The notes beneath the pieces are model-generated. The model ran no database searches and had not been told where the DNA came from. It saw nothing but the letters and a program-made list of their open reading frames with translations. 64,000 nucleotides of DNA from Bacteroidales bacterium. GTDB taxonomy: Bacteria > Bacteroidota > Bacteroidia > Bacteroidales > UBA932. The stretch lies in the NCBI GenBank assembly GCA_024401865.1, contig JAKSKI010000002.1:1-64000 (forward strand), in the 5' to 3' direction. Both the position numbers and the translations under genes were made by a program. Positions 25,298 through 33,636 of the stretch are shown here, piece after piece; within the stretch, counting starts at the first letter, position 1; each line of letters opens with the position of its first letter.

Positions 25298-25723
25298 ATG
25301 AACACATTATCCAAAGTATTCAAGATTATTCTGGTCATTGTCATAATAGGCCTTGCTGCGTTTGCCTACTTCAAATTCTGGTTTGTCCTGGGTGAAGGCG
25401 TGAAGGCCGGTGAACTCAACCAGATAGTTTACAAGGGATGGGTTTGGAAGACCTACGAGGGCAGGCTCATCCAGACAGGATTCAAGGGAGCCAACAAAGG
25501 TAGTTCCATCCAGTCGAACGAATTCAATTTCAGCGTTGTGGACAAAGCCGTCGCAGATTCTCTGATGCGTTGCAGCGGCAAGAACGTCGAGCTTCGCTAC
25601 AAGGAGTACAACGGTATGCTTCCCTGGAGAGGAATGCAGAAATACGTCGTGTACCAGATTCTTTCGGTCACACCGGCTACAGGTATGACCGAAATACCCG
25701 TGATGTCGGGTGCCGAGCAGTAG
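25298..25723 (+). CDS. Small single-span membrane protein upstream of kbl, function unknown
   Basis: 141 residues. One N-terminal membrane segment (IILVIVIIGLAAFAYFKFWFVLG) is followed by a soluble domain of about 105 residues with GVKAGELNQIVYKGWVWKTYEGRL and a tail ending VMSGAEQ. Similar proteins beside kbl in Bacteroidales are, as I recall, sometimes labelled 6-phosphogluconate dehydrogenase, but nothing here resembles an NADP-binding fold and the length is far too short. First gene of an operon with kbl (30 bp gap). Start at 25298 follows the promoter. An in-frame TTG at 25277 is rejected. Confidence 0.65.
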   Translation: MNTLSKVFKIILVIVIIGLAAFAYFKFWFVLGEGVKAGELNQIVYKGWVWKTYEGRLIQTGFKGANKGSSIQSNEFNFSVVDKAVADSLMRCSGKNVELRYKEYNGMLPWRGMQKYVVYQILSVTPATGMTEIPVMSGAEQ

Positions 25724-25753
25724 TGACAATTCAAAATCAATAATATCAAGACC

Positions 25754-26944
25754 ATGTACGGAAAATTTCAGAAATACCTCCAGGATGAGCTGAAGGCCAT
25801 CGACGAGGCAGGATTGTATAAGCGTGAAAGAATGATTTGCTCCCCCCAGGGTGCCGAAATCACACTTGCCGACGGAAGCAAGGCGCTCAATTTCTGCGCC
25901 AACAACTATCTTGGACTCGCGGACAGCCCGAGACTTGTGGAAGCAGCCAAGAAAGCTATGGACAACCGCGGATACGGTATGAGTTCCGTCCGGTTCATAT
26001 GCGGACAGATGGACCTTCACCGCGAGCTTGAGAAGGCTATCGCCAAATATTTCCACACTGACGACGCGATTCTCTATGCAGCCTGCTTCGATGCCAACGG
26101 CGGCGTGTTCGAGCCCCTTCTGACAGATGATGACGCCATCATATCCGACTCCCTCAACCACGCATCCATCATCGACGGCGTACGTCTGTGCAAGGCAGTG
26201 CGTTACCGTTATGCCAATGCGGATATGGACGAGCTGGAGAAATGCCTCCAGGAGGCTCAGGCCCAGAGATTCCGCATCATTGTCACTGACGGCGTGTTCT
26301 CGATGGACGGCAACGTCGCTCCCCTTGACAAGATTTGCGACCTCGCCGAGAAATATGACGCAATGGTTATGGTTGACGAGAGCCACTCCGCAGGTGTCGT
26401 CGGTCCCACCGGTCACGGTGTAGCCGAGCAGTTCGGCTGCTACGGCAGGGTCGACATCCACACAGGTACCCTCGGCAAGGCGTTCGGAGGTGCAGTGGGT
26501 GGATTCACGACGGGACGTCAGGAGATTATCGATATGCTCCGCCAGCGCAGCCGTCCTTATCTCTTCTCCAATTCCATCCCTCCTATGATTGCAGGTGCCG
26601 GCATAGAGCTGTTCAAGATACTCGAGGAGAGCAATGCGCTGCACGACAAGCTCGTAAAGAACGTGGAATACTTCCGAGAGGCTATGCTTGCCGCCGGTTT
26701 CGATATCAAGCCCACTCAGTCCGCCATCTGCGCAGTAATGCTGTATGACGCGCCTCTGAGCCAGAAATTCGCCGCCGAAATCGCCAAGGAAGGCATCTTT
26801 GTCACAGGATTCTACTACCCTGTAGTTCCGAAGGGACAGGCACGCATCCGCGTACAGCTGTCAGCGGCACACGAGAAGGAGCATCTTGACAAGGCAATCG
26901 CAGCGTTCATCAAAGTGGGGAAGAATCTTGGGGTGATTAAATAA
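25754..26944 (+). CDS. kbl: Glycine C-acetyltransferase (2-amino-3-ketobutyrate CoA ligase)
   Basis: 396 residues of the alpha-oxoamine synthase family. Seen are NFCANNYLGLADSPRLVEAA, GYGMSSVRFICGQMDLHRELE, the PLP-stacking region DDAIISDSLNHASIIDG, VDESHSAGVVGPTGHG, and the PLP lysine K242 in GTLGKAFGG. It splits 2-amino-3-ketobutyrate with CoA into glycine and acetyl-CoA. Its partner threonine dehydrogenase is at 35644-36600 in another operon. Stop overlaps the next ATG by one base (TAATG). Confidence 0.95.
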   Translation: MYGKFQKYLQDELKAIDEAGLYKRERMICSPQGAEITLADGSKALNFCANNYLGLADSPRLVEAAKKAMDNRGYGMSSVRFICGQMDLHRELEKAIAKYFHTDDAILYAACFDANGGVFEPLLTDDDAIISDSLNHASIIDGVRLCKAVRYRYANADMDELEKCLQEAQAQRFRIIVTDGVFSMDGNVAPLDKICDLAEKYDAMVMVDESHSAGVVGPTGHGVAEQFGCYGRVDIHTGTLGKAFGGAVGGFTTGRQEIIDMLRQRSRPYLFSNSIPPMIAGAGIELFKILEESNALHDKLVKNVEYFREAMLAAGFDIKPTQSAICAVMLYDAPLSQKFAAEIAKEGIFVTGFYYPVVPKGQARIRVQLSAAHEKEHLDKAIAAFIKVGKNLGVIK

Positions 26945-28086
26945 TGAACGTTCTCTTCGTAACCAACAATATAAGTGTTCCCGGCAACGGCATCTGCTCA
27001 TCGGTAAATACCACCGCATCCAATCTCAGAAAAAAGGGCGTGGACGTCCAGTTCCTTTCCGGCTTGTCGTCGGATCCGAATGCGCCCGTGCCTATGTTCG
27101 CTCTGGAGAAATTCCATTTCCCCATATTCCAGCCCATAATTGATGCCAACGGTTTCAGTTATGCCAGGTTGACCGGCAAAACCATACGTGAAGCCATCGA
27201 ATGGGCTGACATACTGCACGTCTCGGAGCCTCTCTTCCTTCAGGAGAAGGCCATCAGGTTGGCCGAGAAGGCAGGCAAGCCGATTGTCGGCACCTTCCAT
27301 CTCTACACCCAGAATATCCTGAACGAAATCCCCGGAGCATCCTGGGGATGGACCAATGACATTCTGATGAAGATGTGGAAAAAGACGATATTCGACCATT
27401 GCGCCGCCGTACAGTGTCCGACCGAAGTCGTACGCAAGCTGCTTGAGAAGTACGCCTTCAAGAGCAGGCTCGTGGTCATTTCCAATGGTACGGACATAGC
27501 TTCCGAGCGGGTTGTGGCCCAAAAGCCCCAGACCGACCCGTATATCATTCTCAACATCGGGCGATACGCCAATGTCAAGAGTCAGATGACTCTGCTCGAA
27601 GCGATGAAGTACAGCCGCCACAGCACCGAAATACAGATTGTGCTTGCCGGTACAGGGGTCAACTACAGGAAGCTCGAGAAGGAGGGCGAAAGACTTGTCT
27701 CCCGTGGTGTATTGAAGTACAAGCCCGAATTGGGCTTCAAGGACAAGGAGCAGATCAAAGCCGTCGCCAGCAAGGCATATCTGTACGTGCATTGTGCCAA
27801 ACTGGAAGTCGAGGGCCTTGGTTGCATTGAGGCCGTAAGGGAAGGCTGTGTGCCGCTCATCGGAAGCGGTGAGTATATAGGCACCACCGATTTTGCACTG
27901 GATGACAGGAGCGTCTACCCGGGAGGGGATGCAAAGGCTCTTGCAGAGAAGATCGACTGGTGGATCGAGCATCCGGAAGAGAGGGAGGACGCAGGACAGC
28001 GTTATGCCGATTTCTCCAGAAAGTTCGCCATCGGGAAGTCCATCGACTCGCTTATCGAGATGTACCGAAGCGTCCTTGACAGATGA
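26944..28086 (+). CDS. GT4 family glycosyltransferase
   Basis: 380 residues with GT-B fold. N-terminal VLFVTNNISVPGNGICSSV, middle GTFHLY, acceptor-linker KSRLVVISNGTD, and C-terminal ILNIGRYANVKSQMTLLEA, IQIVLAGTG, then the GT4 E-x7-E element in EVEGLGCIEAVREGCVPLI. A nucleotide-sugar-dependent retaining transferase, likely cytosolic face of the membrane and acting on a glycolipid or surface glycan. The acceptor is unknown. Coupled to kbl upstream and to the esterase downstream (4-bp overlap). Confidence 0.85.
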   Translation: MNVLFVTNNISVPGNGICSSVNTTASNLRKKGVDVQFLSGLSSDPNAPVPMFALEKFHFPIFQPIIDANGFSYARLTGKTIREAIEWADILHVSEPLFLQEKAIRLAEKAGKPIVGTFHLYTQNILNEIPGASWGWTNDILMKMWKKTIFDHCAAVQCPTEVVRKLLEKYAFKSRLVVISNGTDIASERVVAQKPQTDPYIILNIGRYANVKSQMTLLEAMKYSRHSTEIQIVLAGTGVNYRKLEKEGERLVSRGVLKYKPELGFKDKEQIKAVASKAYLYVHCAKLEVEGLGCIEAVREGCVPLIGSGEYIGTTDFALDDRSVYPGGDAKALAEKIDWWIEHPEEREDAGQRYADFSRKFAIGKSIDSLIEMYRSVLDR

Positions 28087-28973
28087 AAAGGTCGCTGATT
28101 CTGTTATCATTTGTCCTGCTGTTGAGCTCCTGCTCGATATACAGGCAGAGAGTCGCGTCCAACAGCACCCTGCTAACGACAGAGGACATCGATGAGCGTT
28201 ACAGGCCCCAGGGCACCGTGGTCGAGGTTTACCACGACTGCAGTGTGCCGGGGCCCACAAAACGGAGGATGCTGGTATATCTGCCGGAGGGATATTATGC
28301 CGACGACACACGCTACCCGGTATTCTACCTCATTCACGGAGCCAGAGGGAATGAGTCTTCGTGGATTACCAAAGGCAATACCCTGCACCTGATAGACAGT
28401 CTGTACGATACCGGAACGGCACGCAAGTGCATTGTCGTGTTCCCCAATCTCAATTCCTACAAGGATGACGCCGACTACGGCAATTCAAGGGCCAAGGGCG
28501 CGATGGAGTCGTTCTTCGGCACTGACGGCACCGCCGAATCCGCCTTTGTGCGCGACGTGATTCCGGTCGTCGACAGTCTGTTCAGGACAATACCAGACAG
28601 GAAGCACAGGGCGATAGGAGGAATGTCCCTGGGAGCTCTTCAAAGCATATATATATCAGCCTGGGAGCCGGAGATGTTCGACTATATCGGAATGTTCTCG
28701 CCTATGTACAAGGCTCCGCCCAGACACGGTCCCAATGCGTGGTTCTACGGTCATCTGAAGGAGAACCAGAAGATTCAGTTCGAGGACAATCCCGAAGTGT
28801 ATGACATAGAAATCGGCAAAACGGACTTCTTCTATCCGCATATTGCCAATTACAGGAAGTACCTGAGTTCGAACGGATACACCTACCAGTACTTCGAATA
28901 TCCCGGAGGGCACGAATGGTACAACTGGACAAAGTCCGTCTGCAATTTCATGCAGATGATATTCAGGGACTGA
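28083..28973 (+). CDS. Lipoprotein alpha/beta-hydrolase esterase, feruloyl/esterase-D type
   Basis: 296 residues. Lipobox in FVLLLSSCSIY. Esterase-D/CE1-like features: RRMLVYLPEGYY, YPVFYLIHGARGNESSW (oxyanion strand), nucleophile elbow GGMSLGALQS, and the catalytic histidine in FEYPGGHEWYNW near the end. Such enzymes release acetyl or feruloyl groups from plant polysaccharides. The exact substrate is not visible. Overlaps the GT4 gene by ATGA and is the last gene of the kbl operon, convergent with tex only 3 bp away. Confidence 0.8.
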   Translation: MKRSLILLSFVLLLSSCSIYRQRVASNSTLLTTEDIDERYRPQGTVVEVYHDCSVPGPTKRRMLVYLPEGYYADDTRYPVFYLIHGARGNESSWITKGNTLHLIDSLYDTGTARKCIVVFPNLNSYKDDADYGNSRAKGAMESFFGTDGTAESAFVRDVIPVVDSLFRTIPDRKHRAIGGMSLGALQSIYISAWEPEMFDYIGMFSPMYKAPPRHGPNAWFYGHLKENQKIQFEDNPEVYDIEIGKTDFFYPHIANYRKYLSSNGYTYQYFEYPGGHEWYNWTKSVCNFMQMIFRD

Positions 28974-28976
28974 GTC

Positions 28977-31142
28977 CTATTTGAGCAGTTTGAGGGAGAT
29001 CCTGCCCCTGTCAAGGTCTACGCCGACAACGCAGACCTTTATTTGTTGATGGAGCTTCACTACCTTGGTCGGGTCGACTCCTCTGGGTCCCATCTGTGAT
29101 ACGTGTATCAGACCGTTGTCGTGAAGGCCTATGTCCACGAAAGCTCCGAAGTTGGTGATGTTGGTCACGATGCCGGGCAGTTCCATTCCGACCTTCAGGT
29201 CATCTATTTCGTGAATGTCGTCCGCAAAGGAGAATTCGGCAGCCTGCTCGCGGGGGTCAAGACCGGGCTTGGCAAGTTCCTTGAGTATGTCGTTGATTGT
29301 GGGAAGACCGGCCCGGGGTGTCACGAAACGCTCCGCTTCGATCCTGTCGATCAGTTCGCGGTTGCCTACCAGTTCTTCCGTCCTGACTCCGAGAGATGAA
29401 GCCATCTGGTCCACTATGGCATAGGACTCGGGATGCACGGCCGAATTGTCAAGGGGGTTGGCGGCTCCCCTGATACGGAGAAATCCTGCGCATTGCTCGA
29501 ATGCCTTTGCGCCCAGACGGGGAACCTTCTTGAGTTCGGCCCTTGCCTTGAATCCTCCGTTCTCAGTCCTGTAGGCTACTATGTTTTCGGCCAGAGCAGG
29601 TCCGATACCGGACACGTAGGCCAGCAGATAGGGACTGGCAGTATTGAGGTTGACTCCCACGGCGTTGACGCAGGATTCGACCGTATTGTCCAGTCTTTCT
29701 TTGAGAAGAGTCTGGTCCACGTCGTGCTGGTACTGGCCAATACCGAGGTTCTTGGGATCTATCTTGACAAGCTCGGCAAGCGGATCCATCAGACGGCGGC
29801 CTATGCTCACGGCACCCCTGACAGTCACATCCTCGTCAGGGAATTCTTTCCGGGCAACTTCGGAAGCCGAGTAGATGGAAGCGCCGTCCTCGCTGACGGT
29901 CCACACCTTGCATCCTTCGGGAAGAGAGACCTTGCGGAAGAATTCCTCAGTCTCGCGGCTTGCGGTGCCGTTTCCGATGGCCACAGCCTGAATGCCGTAT
30001 TTCTCAAGCATCTCCTGTACTGAGACCAGGGATTTGACCTTCTCGCTCTGAGGAGGATGAGGGTAGATTATCGTGTGATACAGCAGGCCTCCCCTTTCGT
30101 CAAGGCAGGCGATCTTGCATCCGTTACGGAAGCCGGGGTCCACTGCCATTGTGCGCTTCTGCCCGACTGGGGCGCCGAGGAGCAACTGACGGAGATTCTC
30201 ACCGAACACGTTGATGCTCTCGGCATCCGCCCTGGCCTTGGCCTCGCGTATGACTTCCCCGCTTATGCTCGGCTCAAGCAGTCTTTTGAACGAGTCGGCG
30301 ACCGCTTCCTTGATCTGATCGGCAAGAGCGGCGGAGGGATATCCCTTTTGCTGGCAGAAGTCGTAGTATATCTTTGCGCCGCACTTGTCGGCATCAGTAT
30401 CGAGACCAGTCGAGAGGTAGCCTTCGGTTTCGGCTCTGAGAATGGCCAGCAGATTGTGTGAAGGTATCCGGTTCAAGGGCATAGAGAACGCGAAATAACT
30501 CCGGTACTTGTCCGCTTCGGGTGATTCCTTGCCGGCTTTGGTGACTTTGGCTTCTATGCGCCTGGCACGGAAGACGGCACGAAGATTCTCCCTTATGACG
30601 GCTGTCTCGCTGAGTCGTTCGGCCACAATGTCCCGGGCACCTGCGAGAGCCGCATCCACATCTTCGGCACCGGGTTTGCCTGCCGCTTTCATAGAGGGCG
30701 AGCCTTTGACGAATGCTGCGGCGGAAGCGCGGGGATCTCGGGTCCTGACGTTCCACATCAGGTCCGCAAGAGGCTCCAATCCGAGTTCCTTGGCCATCGT
30801 GGCACGGGTACGGCGCTTGGGTCTGTAGGGCAGGTATATATCTTCAAGCTCGGTGGCAGACACGCAGTTCTCTATCTTTGACCTGAGTTCGGGAGTAAGG
30901 GCCCCGGCTTCGTCTATTGTGGTCAGAACGGTCTCCTTGCGTTTCTCCATATCGGCGAACACGTCCACCCAATGCTTCACTTCGGCCACTTCGGCATCGT
31001 CCATCGCACCGGTCTTCTCCTTGCGGTAGCGGCTGATGAACGGGATCGTGTCGCCTTCCTCGAAGAGGTCGGCGCAATTCTCTATCTGCCAGGGCTTGCG
31101 CTGAAGCCTGTCAGCTATGAAATTTATGTAGATATCCTTCAT
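28977..31142 (-). CDS. tex: Tex family RNA-binding transcription accessory protein
   Basis: 721 residues from ATG 31142, which lies 21 nt from a TAATTTTG box. The frame is open 18 codons higher but those precede the promoter. Domain order is Tex N-terminal helices (FEEGDTIPFISRYRKEKTGAMDD), a YqgF/RNase H-like region (RTMAVDPGFRNGCKIACLD, AVAIGNGTASRETE), helix-hairpin-helix (YVSGIGPALAENIVAYR) and C-terminal S1 domain (GIVTNITNFGAFVDIG). Cytosolic and nucleic-acid binding, linked to transcription and stress tolerance in other bacteria. Confidence 0.95.
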   Translation of the reverse strand: MKDIYINFIADRLQRKPWQIENCADLFEEGDTIPFISRYRKEKTGAMDDAEVAEVKHWVDVFADMEKRKETVLTTIDEAGALTPELRSKIENCVSATELEDIYLPYRPKRRTRATMAKELGLEPLADLMWNVRTRDPRASAAAFVKGSPSMKAAGKPGAEDVDAALAGARDIVAERLSETAVIRENLRAVFRARRIEAKVTKAGKESPEADKYRSYFAFSMPLNRIPSHNLLAILRAETEGYLSTGLDTDADKCGAKIYYDFCQQKGYPSAALADQIKEAVADSFKRLLEPSISGEVIREAKARADAESINVFGENLRQLLLGAPVGQKRTMAVDPGFRNGCKIACLDERGGLLYHTIIYPHPPQSEKVKSLVSVQEMLEKYGIQAVAIGNGTASRETEEFFRKVSLPEGCKVWTVSEDGASIYSASEVARKEFPDEDVTVRGAVSIGRRLMDPLAELVKIDPKNLGIGQYQHDVDQTLLKERLDNTVESCVNAVGVNLNTASPYLLAYVSGIGPALAENIVAYRTENGGFKARAELKKVPRLGAKAFEQCAGFLRIRGAANPLDNSAVHPESYAIVDQMASSLGVRTEELVGNRELIDRIEAERFVTPRAGLPTINDILKELAKPGLDPREQAAEFSFADDIHEIDDLKVGMELPGIVTNITNFGAFVDIGLHDNGLIHVSQMGPRGVDPTKVVKLHQQIKVCVVGVDLDRGRISLKLLK

Positions 31143-31163
31143 ATCCGTCTTGTAACTGAAACT

Positions 31164-31171
31164 CAAAATTA
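31164..31171 (-). promoter_or_regulatory. Promoter -7 box of tex
   Basis: Minus-strand TAATTTTG ends 21 nt before the ATG at 31142, which sets the tex start. No clear -33 TTTG. Confidence 0.6.
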
Positions 31172-31283
31172 CAAAAAATCCGGCAGATATCAGCATCTGA
31201 CAATTCCCATATTTACAGATAGAAAAATTTGCAAAGTCAGGACAAGACAGGCAATGATTACCGGGTTATTTATTAAGAATGAC

Positions 31284-31291
31284 TAAATTTG
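31284..31291 (+). promoter_or_regulatory. Promoter -7 box of the acetyl esterase gene, leaderless arrangement
   Basis: TAAATTTG is followed by only CAGT before the ATG at 31296, so the predicted transcription start coincides with the start codon. The -33 element is weak. Confidence 0.5.
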
Positions 31292-31295
31292 CAGT

Positions 31296-32720
31296 ATGTT
31301 GAAACGGCAGATAACAATGATAGTGCTGGCGGCAGGCATCACCGCCGGCATTCCCTCCTTTGCGGGTGTCAGGATTGACACGGACCTGCGCATCGAACTC
31401 AATCACGCTGACGGCGTCTATGCGGCAGGAGATACTGTCATTGTCAGTGCAATTCCCATTGGAGACTATGACAAATCCCTGGAGATGACGGTATATGAGA
31501 ACGGCATACGGCTGCTCACGACCCCGGTGGGAAGAGTGGACGCTCCGCGCACCCTGTATACCGACAGACGCGGTAAACCCGTCGCGGTAATGCTTGAATT
31601 CCGTCCTGAGGGTACCACTCCCCGGGAGCACTACTTCAATGTCGACCAATCTGAAGATGCATTCAGAATCGGCTATGTAGTGGCTCCAGATGGATTCGAG
31701 CCGGGATTCAAGGCTCCCTCAGACCTGCACCGGTACTGGGATTCCCAGATAAGGAAGCTCAGACGCCGTCCTATGGAGGCGCAGGTCAGACCTGTCGTAC
31801 TTGATGATGACACCGCCAGACATACGGAATGTTATGAAGTCACAGTCAGCAGCATTGATTCTATCCCCGTGAGAGGATATGTAGCCAAGCCGCGAGATGC
31901 CGCTCCCGGCACTCTGCCCATACTCATCAAGTTCCATTCTGCGGGAGTGGCAGGGCTGTGGTGCCGCGCCAAGGCCGGGGATGCTGTGGAACTCTCAGAA
32001 ATGGGAGCCATCGTGTTTGACTTCAACGCCCACGGAATGCTGAACGATGCGGACGAAGAATATTACAGGGAATTGGAGAACGGCAGGCTGCTGGATTACT
32101 CGGGACGGCCTCTCGAAAGCCGGGAGGATTATTATTTCCGCACTATGATACTGCGTGCCGTACGCGGTCTGGACTACATCACCCGGGACCCTGCCTGGGA
32201 TGGCGAGAGGGTTATGGTGATGGGTGGCAGTCAGGGAGGAGCGCAGTCCGTGGCTCTGGCTGGAATTGACAGCCGTGTGACCGATGTGGTCGTGACTGTA
32301 CCCGCAATGGTCGGCAACGGAGGAGCTCTGCTTGGCAGGAACGATGCCTGGCCCTGGCCTTTGGAGCACAGCGGGATACAGACCCCCACCTCGCCATATA
32401 TGGACAGCCAGGAATTCCCGGCTACGGCAAGAAGCGCAAGACGGGTGCTGGAGATTGCCCCCTATTTTGACTGCGCGCTGCTGGCCGGGGGCTGCAAGGC
32501 GAGTTTTTTCGTGGAGATAGGTCTTGTGGACACCTGCTGCCCTCCTTCTGAAGTATTTTCAGGAATCAATGTCATAACCGGTCCCGTACAGGTTGTCACC
32601 TGTCCTTACCGCAACCATTGGGAGGCCCGCGTACCTGAGCAGTACAAGGACTGGTGGCGGACCAATGTCAATAATCCCAGACTGAAATATATCGAACAAC
32701 ATCTAGGAGCGAAAAGATGA
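31296..32720 (+). CDS. Acetylxylan esterase-like (AXE1/cephalosporin-C deacetylase family) secreted esterase
   Basis: 474 residues. Signal peptide MLKRQITMIVLAAGITAGIPSFAG, an N-terminal beta domain of about 130 residues, then the AXE1 fold: ILIKFHSAGVAG, nucleophile elbow VMGGSQGGAQS, acid in EIGLVDTCCPP and histidine in YRNHWE, all in the order expected. It should remove acetyl groups from xylan or other decorated sugars outside the cytoplasm. The ATG sits 4 nt from its promoter box. A start at codon 8 (31317) is possible but would lose the basic residues of the signal peptide. Overlaps the Abi gene by ATGA. Confidence 0.85.
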   Translation: MLKRQITMIVLAAGITAGIPSFAGVRIDTDLRIELNHADGVYAAGDTVIVSAIPIGDYDKSLEMTVYENGIRLLTTPVGRVDAPRTLYTDRRGKPVAVMLEFRPEGTTPREHYFNVDQSEDAFRIGYVVAPDGFEPGFKAPSDLHRYWDSQIRKLRRRPMEAQVRPVVLDDDTARHTECYEVTVSSIDSIPVRGYVAKPRDAAPGTLPILIKFHSAGVAGLWCRAKAGDAVELSEMGAIVFDFNAHGMLNDADEEYYRELENGRLLDYSGRPLESREDYYFRTMILRAVRGLDYITRDPAWDGERVMVMGGSQGGAQSVALAGIDSRVTDVVVTVPAMVGNGGALLGRNDAWPWPLEHSGIQTPTSPYMDSQEFPATARSARRVLEIAPYFDCALLAGGCKASFFVEIGLVDTCCPPSEVFSGINVITGPVQVVTCPYRNHWEARVPEQYKDWWRTNVNNPRLKYIEQHLGAKR

Positions 32721-33631
32721 AACCGCTGTACACAGGCAATGCCTTCCCGATTGAAGACATTATCCGTATGCTGAGGCAGCAGGGCCTTGACATAGAGGAC
32801 GAGGAAGCTGCCATCCATACTCTGCACAACATAAGTTACTCCCGCTTCAAGGCTTACCTGGTGCCCCTGATGGCGGACCGTTCGACGCACAAGTTCAGGC
32901 CCGGAGCCACCTTCGGCCAGGCTTATGCCTACTACGGATTCGACCGGAGACTCAGGGAGCTGGTGTTTCACGAGCTCGAGAAGGTTGAAATCTCCATACG
33001 TACCCATATTGCCTATGCGGTCAACGGCACGGAGAACGGATACTGGTTCACCAATCCGGACCACTTCCGCAATGCCTCGAGCCACAGGTATCTTCTCAAA
33101 GGCATCAAGCGCGAGGTGGAACGGTCGGACGTGGATGCAATCAGAAGTTTCAGGGCTAAGTATTCCAACGAATTCCCCCCTTCCTGGCTTACTCTAGAAG
33201 CAACCTCGATGGGCACCCTCAGTATGATTTACGATGAGATGAAGGACGGACCGATAAAGGACAGGATGGCGTCATATTATGGCGTTGATGCACGCACGTT
33301 CGCATCCTGGATCAGGCATATCGTGTACATCCGCAATATCTGCGCCCATCACGGCCGGCTTTGGAACCACACCCTGACAGTCCGGGCCAGAATACCGGAG
33401 AAACCCCGCAACCGTTTCCCCAAAGTCAAGGAGAGCATGACAGCCAACGTGTATTATACGCTCTGCGTGATACAATATCTTCAGAATACAGTAAAGCCTG
33501 CCAACACCTTTGCGGCCCGGCTCAAGAGCCTGATTGACAATTTCCCCCTGATAGGTACAAAAGAACTCGCCTCTATGGGATTCCCTGCTGACTGGGAGAG
33601 AGACGAGTTCTGGGGTTTCTACAGGAAGTAG
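32717..33631 (+). CDS. Abi_2 family (AbiD/AbiF-like) abortive infection protein
   Basis: 304 residues covering the whole Abi_2 domain. Seen are ISYSRFKAYLVPL near residue 40, YGFDRRLRELVFHELEKVEISIRTHIAYA (75-101), and the HEPN-type RNase motif RNICAH (R206 to H211) followed by HGRLWNH. HEPN toxins cut RNA, and Abi_2 proteins are known phage-defence genes in lactococci. It is translationally coupled to the acetyl esterase (4-bp overlap), with no antitoxin gene beside it. The AbiF-associated RNA described in other genomes has no obvious room here. The RNase call rests on the motif. Confidence 0.85.
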   Translation: MKPLYTGNAFPIEDIIRMLRQQGLDIEDEEAAIHTLHNISYSRFKAYLVPLMADRSTHKFRPGATFGQAYAYYGFDRRLRELVFHELEKVEISIRTHIAYAVNGTENGYWFTNPDHFRNASSHRYLLKGIKREVERSDVDAIRSFRAKYSNEFPPSWLTLEATSMGTLSMIYDEMKDGPIKDRMASYYGVDARTFASWIRHIVYIRNICAHHGRLWNHTLTVRARIPEKPRNRFPKVKESMTANVYYTLCVIQYLQNTVKPANTFAARLKSLIDNFPLIGTKELASMGFPADWERDEFWGFYRK

Positions 33632-33636
33632 CCGGA

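Noticed and set aside
25298..25723. 6-phosphogluconate dehydrogenase label
   Set aside because: The protein is 141 residues with one membrane helix and no nucleotide-binding fold.
25307..26644. Long minus-strand frame (445 codons) opposite kbl
   Set aside because: It is the mirror of well-supported genes on the other strand, and I recognise no domain in it. The same holds for long frames at 13124-14383, 26998-28311, 36684-37763 and 49156-50091.
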